Shown in pieces: positions 24,115-32,373 of a stretch of DNA of 39,908 bases. The stretch spans positions 1 through 39,908 of the forward strand of contig CAOKOS010000020.1 of assembly GCA_948470255.1 (NCBI GenBank), in the 5' to 3' direction. The notes beneath the pieces are model-generated. The model was not told the DNA's origin. It did not search any database and worked only from the letters and a program-made list of their open reading frames with translations. Position numbers and translations under genes: made by a program. Position 1 is the stretch's first letter, and the number at the start of each line of letters is the position of its first letter. Source of the stretch: an uncultured Lachnotalea sp. (GTDB taxonomy: Bacteria; Bacillota; Clostridia; Lachnospirales; Lachnospiraceae).

Positions 24115-25353
24115 TTATTTTTTTAAGGTAGTAGCCAGATCAAGGAATGCAGGCAGTCCGTCTACCAGCTTTACAGGGGAAGCGCCCTGGATCAGAGGAA
24201 GGGCATACTTTACATAGCCGTCTCCGATATTGGTGCCGCCGTCTGTAATCCACTCTGCAGGGAAAGGTTTTTCTTTATTGCAGACTTCATTTACATCGGT
24301 GAGCTGATAAGTGATTTTGTATTCATCGCCAGGTTCACGGATGAAGGCAACCATCATACCGGTCTTTCCTTCCAAAGCAGCCTTTGCGGCTACGGAGCCG
24401 GCCATGGCGGCTTCCTTGATATCTGTCGCGGAGGCAAGAGATGCGCCACATCTTTGAATAATGCTAAATTCCAGAGAGCGGACTTTGACATTCAGCTTTT
24501 CGCCAATTACCTCAGAGAGATATTTACCACTTCCAGTAAGCTTCTTGTGACCGAAGCTGTCCACGGCGCCATCGGCGCTTCCGCTGTATTCACAGATGAA
24601 TTTGCCGTCTTTATCTGCGATACCTTCGGAGATACAGACTACAACATTGTTGGTTTTTTCCAGGCACTTCTTGACATCTGCCAGGCACTGGTCTAAGTCG
24701 AAAGCAACCTCAGGCAGATAAATCAGATGAGGGGCATCTCCCTCAAATTTTCTGGCCAGAACAGAAGCGGCAGTCAGCCATCCGGCATGACGGCCCATGA
24801 TTTCAACGACAGTCACGCAGGGGGCCGCATAAACGCCTGCATCTAGAGCACATTCACGGACTGTAGTAGCGACGTATTTGGCGGCGCTTCCGTAGCCGGG
24901 AGTATGGTCTGTCACAATCAGGTCGTTGTCGATGGTTTTGGGAACGCCCATGAAGAGGATGTCGGTACCCACCTGTGCGCCGTAACGGGACAGCTTTGAT
25001 ACGGTATCCATGGAATCGTTTCCTCCGATATAGAAGAAGTAGCCGACATTCATCTCCTCAAATTTTTTAAGAAGAGTAGGATATACCGGGTCATTCAGAT
25101 CTTCCGGCAGTTTAAACCGGCAGGATTTCAGATAAGAAGCGGGAGTGGTCTGTAAAATCTCCAGTTCTTCTTTACTCAAATCAGAAAGGACAGTGGTTTT
25201 TCCGGCCAGGAAACCTTCAATACCGTTTACCATGCCGTAGATTTTATCAATCTTCTCAGAACCCAAAAATCCGGTGACAACACCATAAAGGCTGGAATTG
25301 ATGACGGAAGTAGGGCCGCCGGACTGTCCGACGATGACGTTTTTTTTGCTCAT
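24115..25353 (-). CDS. pfp: Pyrophosphate-dependent 6-phosphofructokinase
   Basis: Phosphorylates fructose-6-phosphate, here most likely with pyrophosphate. 412 residues in the PFK fold: VGQSGGPTSVINSS at the N-terminus, YIGGNDSMDT with Asp113 where ATP enzymes have Gly, and GVPKTIDNDL with Lys139 where ATP enzymes usually have Gly. In this family both replacements are the known marks of PPi use. EIMGRHAGWLTAAS and the fructose-phosphate-binding LEFSIIQRCGA blocks are intact. The frame is open to 25452, but AAGGAGAG before the ATG at 25353 and the conserved MSKKNVIVGQ start decide it. Its promoter diverges from that of the isocitrate dehydrogenase gene. Confidence 0.95.
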   Translation of the reverse strand: MSKKNVIVGQSGGPTSVINSSLYGVVTGFLGSEKIDKIYGMVNGIEGFLAGKTTVLSDLSKEELEILQTTPASYLKSCRFKLPEDLNDPVYPTLLKKFEEMNVGYFFYIGGNDSMDTVSKLSRYGAQVGTDILFMGVPKTIDNDLIVTDHTPGYGSAAKYVATTVRECALDAGVYAAPCVTVVEIMGRHAGWLTAASVLARKFEGDAPHLIYLPEVAFDLDQCLADVKKCLEKTNNVVVCISEGIADKDGKFICEYSGSADGAVDSFGHKKLTGSGKYLSEVIGEKLNVKVRSLEFSIIQRCGASLASATDIKEAAMAGSVAAKAALEGKTGMMVAFIREPGDEYKITYQLTDVNEVCNKEKPFPAEWITDGGTNIGDGYVKYALPLIQGASPVKLVDGLPAFLDLATTLKK

Positions 25354-25403
25354 GTGTAGTCTCTCCTTTACATTTGAAATGTCAAAAGTACATATCTTGT
25401 AAA

Positions 25404-25432
25404 ATTTTATAACAAAAACCATGATTTGGCAA
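25404..25432 (-). promoter_or_regulatory. Promoter of the PPi-phosphofructokinase gene
   Basis: Minus-strand TTGCCA (25427-25432), a 17-base spacer and TAAAAT (25404-25409), about 50 bases before the start codon. Confidence 0.75.
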
Positions 25433-25445
25433 GGGTTTTCTTTTG

Positions 25446-25474
25446 TTGACACCGGCTTTAAATGTGCCTATAAT
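25446..25474 (+). promoter_or_regulatory. Consensus promoter of icd
   Basis: TTGACA (25446-25451), a 17-base spacer and TATAAT (25469-25474). Both boxes match the housekeeping consensus exactly, 35 bases before the start codon. Its -35 is 13 bases from the -35 of the divergent phosphofructokinase promoter. Confidence 0.9.
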
Positions 25475-25509
25475 GAAAAGCAATGGGTTTTTAAGGAGGA
25501 TGCGACATT

Positions 25510-26712
25510 ATGGAAAAAATTAAAATGCAGACGCCCATCGTGGAGATGGACGGAGATGAAATGACCCGTGTTTTATGGAAGATGATTAAAGAAGAGCTTT
25601 TGCTTCCTTTTGTGGAACTGAAAACGGAATATTATGACCTGGGTTTAAAACACCGGGATGATACGGAAGACCATGTGACAGTGGCAGCAGCAGAAGCCGC
25701 GAAAAAGTATGGCGTGGCGGTGAAGTGCGCCACCATTACCCCCAATGCCGCCAGGGTGAAAGAATATGGCCTGAAAGGGATGTGGAAGAGTCCCAATGGA
25801 ACTATCCGCGCAATTTTGGATGGCACAGTTTTTCGCGCTCCAATTATTGTGAAAGGGATTGAACCTTACGTAAAAACGTGGAAGAAGCCCATTACCATTG
25901 CAAGACACGCATACGGCGATGTTTATAAGGCGGCTGAAATGAAGATCCCGGGTCCCGGGACGTGTGAACTGGTTTACACAGATGAGGAGGGGAAGGAAAC
26001 GCGGGAGCTGATTCAGAAGTTCCAGTCGCCTGGTATCCTTCAGGGAATGCATAATTTAAACAAGTCCATTGAAAGTTTTGCCCGCTGCTGCTTTAACTAT
26101 GCTTTGGATATAAAACAGGACTTGTGGTTTGCTTCCAAAGATACCATTTCCAAACAGTATGACCATACCTTTAAAGATATTTTTCAGGAAATTTATGAAG
26201 CGGAGTACAAGGCGCGGTTTCAGGAGGCCGGAATCACGTATTTTTACACATTGATTGATGATGCAGTGGCCCGGGTGATAAAATCAGAAGGCGGATATAT
26301 CTGGGCATGTAAAAATTACGACGGGGATGTGATGAGCGATATGGTGGCTACGGCCTTCGGCTCCCTGGCCATGATGACCTCAGTACTGGTTTCACCTGAT
26401 GGGAAGTATGAGTATGAAGCGGCCCATGGCACGGTGCAGCGTCATTATTATAAATATCTGGAGGGAGAATCCACTTCCACCAATTCGGTAGCCACGATTT
26501 TTGCCTGGAGTGGAGCTTTGAGAAAGCGGGGAGAGCTGGACGGAAACCAGGCCCTTATGGAATTTGCAGATCAGTTGGAACGCGCCACCATTTCGGTGAT
26601 TGAAGACGGCGTTATGACAAAGGATTTGGCGCTGATTACCACAATTCCAAATCCCCATGTGGCAGAGAGCGGAGAATTTATCCGGGCAATCCGGGTAAAA
26701 CTAGAGAGATGA
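25510..26712 (+). CDS. icd: NADP-dependent isocitrate dehydrogenase (eukaryote-like type)
   Basis: Oxidatively decarboxylates isocitrate to 2-oxoglutarate, supplying glutamate synthesis and NADPH. 400 residues. The N-terminus [20 protein letters not shown], the [14 protein letters not shown] and [19 protein letters not shown] substrate loops, and the C-terminal [15 protein letters not shown] mark the homodimeric type related to mitochondrial and cytosolic IDH of eukaryotes, not the E. coli type. AAGGAGG precedes the ATG, and a perfect promoter is upstream. No citrate synthase or aconitase gene is near in this window. Confidence 0.96.
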   Translation: MEKIKMQTPIVEMDGDEMTRVLWKMIKEELLLPFVELKTEYYDLGLKHRDDTEDHVTVAAAEAAKKYGVAVKCATITPNAARVKEYGLKGMWKSPNGTIRAILDGTVFRAPIIVKGIEPYVKTWKKPITIARHAYGDVYKAAEMKIPGPGTCELVYTDEEGKETRELIQKFQSPGILQGMHNLNKSIESFARCCFNYALDIKQDLWFASKDTISKQYDHTFKDIFQEIYEAEYKARFQEAGITYFYTLIDDAVARVIKSEGGYIWACKNYDGDVMSDMVATAFGSLAMMTSVLVSPDGKYEYEAAHGTVQRHYYKYLEGESTSTNSVATIFAWSGALRKRGELDGNQALMEFADQLERATISVIEDGVMTKDLALITTIPNPHVAESGEFIRAIRVKLER

Positions 26713-26785
26713 GTTTCATTCACCGAAAGTCAACCGAGGACGGTTTCTGGAATATTATATAGGAAGCAGAAACGGGAGGCGTAAG

Positions 26786-27691
26786 GTGGATCACGTACGT
26801 CAGTTGATTGGCATGGAAGAGGCCAAAAGATGGAAACTTACGGGAAAGGGTGTTGGAATTGCGGTTTTGGACACAGGAGTGTATCCGCATCCGGATTTTG
26901 GACGGCGTCTGCTGATATTTAAAGATATGCTGAACGGGAGGAGGGCGCCCTACGATGACAATTCCCATGGAACCCATGTGATGGGGGTTTTGGGAGGAAG
27001 CGGAGAATCCTCCAGCGGACTTTATGGGGGTGTGGCACCAGAATGTAATCTAATCGGCATTAAAGTGCTTGACAGCAGGGGAAACGGATCAGTGTCCAAT
27101 GTTTTGAAGGGGCTTAAATGGCTGCGGGAATACAAAGAGCGATATGGAATCAGGATTGTTAATATTTCGGTGGGCTCTGTCCCCAGGCGGGAGACGGGAG
27201 AACAGTCGGCGTTGATCAGGGGAGTGGAGGAAACTTGGGCTGATGGCCTGGTTGTTGTCGTCGCCGCGGGAAATGAAGGCCCGTCGGCCCATTCGGTGAC
27301 AACGCCGGGAATCAGCAGAAAGGTTATCACTGTTGGTTCTTCCGATGACCATCACGCAGTGGAAGTCTGTGGTTCCTCCATGATTCATTATTCTGGAAGG
27401 GGGCCAACCGGAGGCTGCATTTGTAAGCCGGATGTGGTTGCTCCCGGGGCTTCCGTGGTTTCCTGTAATGCCATGAGCAGACGGGATAACCGGCTTTATG
27501 GAGTGAAAAGCGGTACTTCCATGGCGACGCCTGTGGTTTCAGGGGCATTGGCCCTGCTGCTGGAGAAGGAGCCGGATATGACGCCAAAAGAAGTAAAGCT
27601 GAGATTGATGGAGCGGGCGATGGATTTGGGACTGCCGCGAAACCAGCAGGGCTGGGGAATGCTCCATGTCGCCAGGTTGTTGGAAGACTGA
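26786..27691 (+). CDS. S8 family serine peptidase, intracellular subtilisin type
   Basis: A 301-residue subtilase with a complete triad: Asp29 in VAVLDTGVYPHPDF-like context (GIAVLDTGV), His61 in SHGTHVMGVL and Ser245 in SGTSMATPVVSG, plus the oxyanion Asn163 in AAGNEGP. No signal peptide and no pro-domain precede the catalytic core, and the start GTG (26786, GGGAGG 6 bases upstream) is only 28 codons before the catalytic Asp. It therefore resembles intracellular subtilisins such as IspA. How it is kept inactive is not apparent. It lies 73 bases after icd and 29 bases before a lipoprotein gene on the same strand. Confidence 0.93.
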   Translation: MDHVRQLIGMEEAKRWKLTGKGVGIAVLDTGVYPHPDFGRRLLIFKDMLNGRRAPYDDNSHGTHVMGVLGGSGESSSGLYGGVAPECNLIGIKVLDSRGNGSVSNVLKGLKWLREYKERYGIRIVNISVGSVPRRETGEQSALIRGVEETWADGLVVVVAAGNEGPSAHSVTTPGISRKVITVGSSDDHHAVEVCGSSMIHYSGRGPTGGCICKPDVVAPGASVVSCNAMSRRDNRLYGVKSGTSMATPVVSGALALLLEKEPDMTPKEVKLRLMERAMDLGLPRNQQGWGMLHVARLLED

Positions 27692-27720
27692 CAGGATGAA
27701 AAGACGGGAAAGGAGACGTT

Positions 27721-29181
27721 ATGAGAAAAAGAAACAGGTTTATGATATGGTTTATGACAGCGGCTTTGGCCATAGGCATGTGTTCCGGCTGTGGAAAAAA
27801 GAAGGATGAGGAGACTGAACCGGCCGGCAGTGAAACGCCTGTGGAAAGTACGGCAGAAGCGCCGGATACGGCGGCGGAGCTTGTCGCCCAGGTGCGGGAT
27901 GCCCTTTCAGAGGCTTCTTCTGCAAAAGGGGCTTTATCCATGGAAATGGTGATGAACTATAAAGCGCAGGGCGTAGAAGCTTCTCTGGAGTATGTCATGA
28001 AACAGGAAATGGAGATGACCAGGGAGCCGGAGGCGGTCCATATGGCGGGAACCATAGATATTAACCTCATGGGAGAAACCATAGATACGGAGACGTATAC
28101 GGTAAAGGAGAATAACCAGTATGTGACTTATATGGGAAGCGGCGGACAGTGGGTAAAACAGACGTCGGAAATTTCCGACAGCCAGGTGGATATTGTGAAA
28201 ACAATGGATTTGCTTTTGAACAATCAGGATTCTCTGAAAATGACAGAGATAAAAGCGGAAGGAGGAAACCGCCTTTACCAGGTGACAGGTGAAATCACCG
28301 GAGGAAACCTGTCGGGACTGACATCCGGCCTCAGCAGCCTTTTGGAAGAAAATCCCGATATATATAAAGAGCTAAAAGCAAATGTGACGGTTTCCGTGGA
28401 TGCCCTGACGGGGCTTCCAACGGAAATTTCCATGGATTTTACCGACAGTTATAATGTGGTGATGCAGGCAGGAAAGGAAGCCCAGGGATTTGATGAGGTG
28501 GAAGTCGTGGCCTTTTATGTTACCATGTCTGGTTATGAAATCAACGGTGTGGAGGCAATTACCGTACCAGATGAAATAAAGGCAAATGCTGTAGACATGG
28601 ATCATATGGGAACGGATCCGGAAGAAGAGACGGCTGAGGAAACGGAAAATCCGGAGGAACCGGAAACCGAAGACGGTGAGATCCATCAGAATGAGTCTGG
28701 GGAGTATGTTTTAAAAACAGACGGAGATGGGGTCACTGCAAATATTGCGGAGCCGGAGGGATTTACGTATGATACCACCTCCGACCAAACATGGCTGGGA
28801 TTCCATAGCCGGAAAAATGACAGCATCCATGAGCTTTCTCTTGTGTATAATCTTTATGTTGCAGATGATAATTATGGAGAGGAAGACCTGGCCCAGTCCC
28901 AGGAGTCTTCTTATGCGTATATGCGCACATCGGGAGACTATGCAGAGATTTCTTTTGAGCCGGTGCAAACAGTGACGGCGGCAGGGCAAACGGTTTCCTA
29001 TACAAAGCTTTCCTATATTTATCTGGGAACCATTTACTGTGAGGAATATAATTCCTGGACAACACTTTCCGACGGCAGGATGATCCAGTGCACCGTAAAG
29101 GAAGAAAGCCGGGAGGAGCCTTGTGACAGGATTGACACAGGTACGATTTTTGATACAGCGTTTGAGGCATTTAAAGAGTAA
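27721..29181 (+). CDS. Predicted lipoprotein (DUF6612-like)
   Basis: 486 residues. A basic start, a hydrophobic segment (about 8-20) and a lipobox ending at Cys24 (MCSGC) indicate lipidation, presumably by Lgt. An acidic linker (27-55) follows. The region about 60-280 has the pattern of DUF6612/LppX-like lipoproteins of Firmicutes (SAKGALSMEMVMNYKAQGVE, later TDSYNVVMQAGKEAQG). A Glu-rich hinge (about 295-325) leads to a second globular domain (about 330-480). No function is known. An AAAGGAG precedes the ATG. The gene ends at a strong two-way terminator. Confidence 0.87.
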   Translation: MRKRNRFMIWFMTAALAIGMCSGCGKKKDEETEPAGSETPVESTAEAPDTAAELVAQVRDALSEASSAKGALSMEMVMNYKAQGVEASLEYVMKQEMEMTREPEAVHMAGTIDINLMGETIDTETYTVKENNQYVTYMGSGGQWVKQTSEISDSQVDIVKTMDLLLNNQDSLKMTEIKAEGGNRLYQVTGEITGGNLSGLTSGLSSLLEENPDIYKELKANVTVSVDALTGLPTEISMDFTDSYNVVMQAGKEAQGFDEVEVVAFYVTMSGYEINGVEAITVPDEIKANAVDMDHMGTDPEEETAEETENPEEPETEDGEIHQNESGEYVLKTDGDGVTANIAEPEGFTYDTTSDQTWLGFHSRKNDSIHELSLVYNLYVADDNYGEEDLAQSQESSYAYMRTSGDYAEISFEPVQTVTAAGQTVSYTKLSYIYLGTIYCEEYNSWTTLSDGRMIQCTVKEESREEPCDRIDTGTIFDTAFEAFKE

Positions 29182-29211
29182 AAATTCAGACCCATACAAT
29201 GGAAAAAGTAG

Positions 29212-29269
29212 GGGGATGTTGCAAAATATAAATATCAGGATATTTTATATTTTGCAACATCCCCTTTAT
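29212..29269. terminator. Bidirectional intrinsic terminator
   Basis: GGGGATGTTGCAAAATATAA (from 29212) pairs perfectly with the inverse ending in GCAACATCCCC (to 29264). It is flanked by TTTATT on the plus side and by a T-run on the minus side. It serves the convergent lipoprotein and ABC-F genes, and the ABC-F stop codon lies in its 3' flank. Confidence 0.92.
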
Positions 29270-31179
29270 TCAGCCAGTTTTTCCCACAAATCATACAGTT
29301 CTAAAAGCCTGGTATCGTTTTGTTCTTTCTCTTTTGAAAGCTTTAGCAGTTCGCTCATATTGGTGCAGATTTCGGGAGAGGCAGACAGCTGGTCAATGGC
29401 GCTGTTGCGCTCCTCTAAGGAAGCGATCTCTTCTTCCGTTTTCTTCAGGTCATTTAAACGTTTTCTTTGCCGGGCCTTCTCTTCTTTCTGGGCTTGCCAG
29501 TCAAGGCGGGTGTCTGAGCTTTCCAGGGAAGACGGAGAGGGGGAGCTTTCTGATTGGGCATAAGCGGCAGTCAGGGCCTCATGCTTTTCCAGGTAATAGT
29601 CATAATTTCCGATATAATTGACAAAGGTATGTCCTGTCAACGCTAAAATTCTGGTGGCGGTCCGATTGATAAAATAGCGGTCATGGGACACGTAAAGGAC
29701 GGTTCCTGTATAATTATTTAAAGCATCCTCCAGAATTTCTTTGGAGACGATATCCAGATGGTTGGTGGGCTCATCTAAAATCAGAAGATTGCTTTCAGAG
29801 AGCATGAGTTTTGCCAGGGATACCCGTCCCCGTTCCCCGCCGCTTAAGTCGCCGACCCGCTTAAATACATCGTCCCCGGTAAAGAGGAAGGCAGCCAGGA
29901 CGCTTCGCACTTGGGTGTTGTCCATAGCGGGATATGCATCCTGAAGCTCGTCAAAAAGATTTTTTTCCATGTGGAGCACTTGCTGTTCCTGGTCATAATA
30001 GCCGATTTTCACGCGGGCGCCAAGACGGATTTCACCCTGGTCCGCCGGTAAGAGGCCATTGATGATTTTTAAAAGGGTGGTTTTTCCTGTACCGTTATTT
30101 CCGATGACGGCGACCCGTTCACCGCGCTTTAATTCAAAAGAAACATTGGAAAACAGTCGGTTATTTCCAAACGATTTTTCCAGGCCTCGGACTGCCAGCA
30201 CATCATTCCCGCTGATGACCTGGGGTTCTAAACGGATGTGCATGGCAGAAGCAGCTTCCGTGGGTTTTTCTATCCGCTCCATTTTGGAAAGCAGCTTTTC
30301 CCGGCTTTCCGCCCGGCGGATGGATTTTTCCCGGTTGAAAGAGCGGAGCTTCCGGATGACTTCTTCCTGACGGTGGATTTCCGCTTGTTGGTTTAAGTAT
30401 TCTTTCATCTTGGATTCCCGGATACTTGCCCGTTTTTTTGCATAAGAGGTGTAATTGCCGGAAAATACGGAAAGATGGCCCTGGTCAATTTCAATGATTT
30501 TTGTTACGACTTTATCGAGAAAGTACCGGTCATGGGCTACGATTAAGACACTGCCGGGATAGTTGAGGAGATAAGTTTCCAGCCAGGCAATGGAGGCCAT
30601 ATCCAGATGATTGGTGGGTTCATCCAAAAGAATCACATCAGGGGCTGCCAGCAAAAGCCGCCCCAGATAAACCCGTGTTTTCTGGCCGCCGGATAAGGTG
30701 GATACTGGTTTTTGGAAATCTTCTTCTGAAAAACCAAGCCCTTTTAAGACTCCGGTGATCTCGCTTTTCCAGGCATATCCATCCTGCAGTTCAAACTGGT
30801 GGCTGGCTTTGGCATAGGAATCCATGAGGCTGGAAAGCTCCTGGCCTTCGGCATGTTTCATGGCCTTCTCCAGTTCCCGGAGTTTCGTTTCCAGATCAAC
30901 CACTTCTTTTTTTACTTCCAAAAGACTGTCGTAAATGGTCTGGCGGGAAGAAAGTTCCTGATGCTGGGCTAAATATCCAAGAGTTTTGTCTTTTGCCAGG
31001 GCCACTATTCCGCCGTCGGCTGGCAGTTCTCCGGTGATGATTTTTAAAAGGGTGGATTTCCCGGCGCCGTTGATTCCAACAATGGCGGCTTTTTCCCGTT
31101 CTTCTATATGAAAGGAAGCGTTTTCGAGAATGGAAACGTCCCCAAAAGATTTACTGATTTGATGACAAGATAATATCAT
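29266..31179 (-). CDS. ABC-F family ATPase (ribosome-associated type)
   Basis: 637 residues and no membrane segments. ABC domain 1 has GINGAGKST, LSGGQKTRV and DEPTNHLD. The interdomain linker (about 240-310) is rich in Arg, Lys and Glu, with RSFNREKSIRRAESREK. ABC domain 2 has GNNGTGKTT, LSGGERGRV and DEPTNHLD. A C-terminal charged coiled coil (about 560-637) follows, as in YdiF/Uup-like members. ABC-F proteins act on the ribosomal E site to relieve stalls, and some protect against antibiotics; which applies here cannot be said. The frame is open to 31266, but GGAGAAG selects the ATG at 31179, which begins the conserved MILSCHQISKSFG. Confidence 0.94.
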   Translation of the reverse strand: MILSCHQISKSFGDVSILENASFHIEEREKAAIVGINGAGKSTLLKIITGELPADGGIVALAKDKTLGYLAQHQELSSRQTIYDSLLEVKKEVVDLETKLRELEKAMKHAEGQELSSLMDSYAKASHQFELQDGYAWKSEITGVLKGLGFSEEDFQKPVSTLSGGQKTRVYLGRLLLAAPDVILLDEPTNHLDMASIAWLETYLLNYPGSVLIVAHDRYFLDKVVTKIIEIDQGHLSVFSGNYTSYAKKRASIRESKMKEYLNQQAEIHRQEEVIRKLRSFNREKSIRRAESREKLLSKMERIEKPTEAASAMHIRLEPQVISGNDVLAVRGLEKSFGNNRLFSNVSFELKRGERVAVIGNNGTGKTTLLKIINGLLPADQGEIRLGARVKIGYYDQEQQVLHMEKNLFDELQDAYPAMDNTQVRSVLAAFLFTGDDVFKRVGDLSGGERGRVSLAKLMLSESNLLILDEPTNHLDIVSKEILEDALNNYTGTVLYVSHDRYFINRTATRILALTGHTFVNYIGNYDYYLEKHEALTAAYAQSESSPSPSSLESSDTRLDWQAQKEEKARQRKRLNDLKKTEEEIASLEERNSAIDQLSASPEICTNMSELLKLSKEKEQNDTRLLELYDLWEKLAE

Positions 31180-31224
31180 GAATACTTCTCCTTCCATTAC
31201 CGTTTGGCGGTATATCATAGGGCT

Positions 31225-31253
31225 ATTGTAACGGGACAGAAGAAAATTGTCAA
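31225..31253 (-). promoter_or_regulatory. Promoter of the ABC-F gene
   Basis: Minus-strand TTGACA (31248-31253), a 17-base spacer and TACAAT (31225-31230), about 45 bases before the start codon. Confidence 0.8.
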
Positions 31254-31259
31254 AGTTAT

Positions 31260-31288
31260 TTGACAAGAAAGTGCAGGGATACTATAAT
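31260..31288 (+). promoter_or_regulatory. Consensus promoter facing rex, with a 360-base leader
   Basis: TTGACA (31260-31265), a 17-base spacer and TATAAT (31283-31288) match the consensus exactly. The next coding start on this strand is rex at 31650, so the transcript would carry the modular repeats at 31339-31585 in its leader. The -35 is only 6 bases from the -35 of the ABC-F promoter. Confidence 0.8.
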
Positions 31289-31338
31289 GAATAAGAAGCA
31301 CCCAGCGGGTACTTTTATTGCTATGCAGCAATTTTTCA

Positions 31339-31585
31339 CTTTATAGGAAACCATGTCCTATAAAGTAAAAACGCTCCGAGAGGATCGCACTGCGGCGGAA
31401 AGGAACTATATCGCTGAAGCGATTCGCCGTAGGCGGAGAATCCTGCAAGCAGGATTCTTTGTTCCTTTATAGGAAACCACGTCCTATAAAGCAAAAATCC
31501 TCCGGGGGAAGTGCAGTTCGCGGAAAGGAAATTAGCCTTTCAGGCCCGCTCACGCGCGGCGATTGCGCTTTGCGCAATCTTTGTT
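31339..31585. repeat. Modular repeat locus: palindrome - core Y - palindrome - core X
   Basis: Palindrome CTTTATAGGA/TCCTATAAAG (31339-31365) is followed by core Y (about 31370-31458, with CGCACTGCGGCGGAAAGGA and internal hairpins such as AATCCTGC/GCAGGATT). The same palindrome recurs at 31465-31491, and core X follows (about 31499-31585, GTGCAGTTCGCGGAAAGG to GATTGCGCTTTGCGCAA). Core X is the same family as the tandem array at 15250-15590. A 9-base direct repeat GCGGGTACT flanks the segment (31305-31313 and 31598-31606). Confidence 0.88.
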
Positions 31586-31649
31586 CAGAAATATTTTGCG
31601 GGTACTCCGATTACTATAGGGCAATTTTATAAGGAAGTCAAAAAGACGG

Positions 31650-32297
31650 GTGGACAAGGTGGAACAGAAAGAAATATCCAATGCGGTCATTAAACGGCTT
31701 CCCCGGTATCACAGGTATCTTGGGGAACTACTGGAAAGCGGAGTGGAACGGATCTCTTCCAATGACCTTAGTGAAAAAATGAATGTGACTGCTTCTCAGA
31801 TTCGGCAGGATTTAAATAATTTTGGCGGTTTCGGACAGCAGGGTTATGGTTATAATGTAGAATATCTCTATAATGAGATTGCAAAGATTCTTGGTATTGA
31901 CCGCCCCAATCATATGATTATCATTGGCGGTGGGAACTTCGGACAAGCCTTGACGAATTATTCTAATTTTGAGCGGAGAGGCTTTATGATTCAGGCAATT
32001 TTTGATATCAGCCCGGAGCGTATTGGAAAGAATGTCCGGCGGATACCGACCTTGGATATGAAAGAGCTGGAGCCTTTTCTTTCCAAACATGAAATTGATA
32101 TTGCTGTACTGACAATTCCCAAAAATGCTGCCCAGGAAGTAGCCGACAGGCTGGTGGCGGGAGGGATCAAAGCCATCTGGAATTTTGCCCACCTGGATCT
32201 TAAAGTGCCAGATGATGTTGTGGTGGAAAATGTTCACCTGTCAGAAAGCCTGATGCAGCTTTCCTATCGGATTTCAGAAAAACGAGAACAGAAATAA
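31650..32297 (+). CDS. rex: Redox-sensing transcriptional repressor Rex
   Basis: A 215-residue dimeric repressor that leaves its operators when NADH is high, controlling fermentation and respiration genes. An N-terminal winged helix (about 5-80) carries VIKRLPRYHRYLGELL and MNVTASQIRQDLNNFGGFGQ, the Rex recognition region. A Rossmann domain follows with IIGGGNFGQALTNY and AIFDISPERIG. The C-terminal domain-swapped helix ends LSYRISEK. The start is a GTG (31650, or 31659 in the same frame); the ribosome binding site is weak (AAGGAA 13 bases away). A consensus promoter lies 360 bases upstream across a modular repeat. The NAD(P)HX repair gene follows, a functional match. Confidence 0.95.
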   Translation: MDKVEQKEISNAVIKRLPRYHRYLGELLESGVERISSNDLSEKMNVTASQIRQDLNNFGGFGQQGYGYNVEYLYNEIAKILGIDRPNHMIIIGGGNFGQALTNYSNFERRGFMIQAIFDISPERIGKNVRRIPTLDMKELEPFLSKHEIDIAVLTIPKNAAQEVADRLVAGGIKAIWNFAHLDLKVPDDVVVENVHLSESLMQLSYRISEKREQK

Positions 32298-32301
32298 CTG
32301 G

Positions 32302-32331
32302 ATTCCCCTGTCACGACCGACGGGGAATTTT
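32302..32331 (+). terminator. Weak terminator/attenuator-like hairpin between rex and nnr
   Basis: ATTCCCC (32302-32308) pairs with GGGGAAT (32322-32328) and extends into TTTTG. The stem is short, so partial read-through into nnr is expected. Confidence 0.5.
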
Positions 32332-32373
32332 GTTATCCTATAGGAAAGTTCCAGGACGATGAAAGAGGTAAAT

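Noticed and set aside
26713-26785. Separate promoter for the subtilisin gene
   Set aside because: The gap contains an AATATTATAT stretch and a small AACCG/CGGTT hairpin, but no -35 at a proper distance, so no promoter could be supported.
29123-29563. 146-codon plus-strand frame after the lipoprotein
   Set aside because: It runs through the bidirectional terminator and the antisense of the ABC-F gene; Ser/Phe-rich shadow composition.
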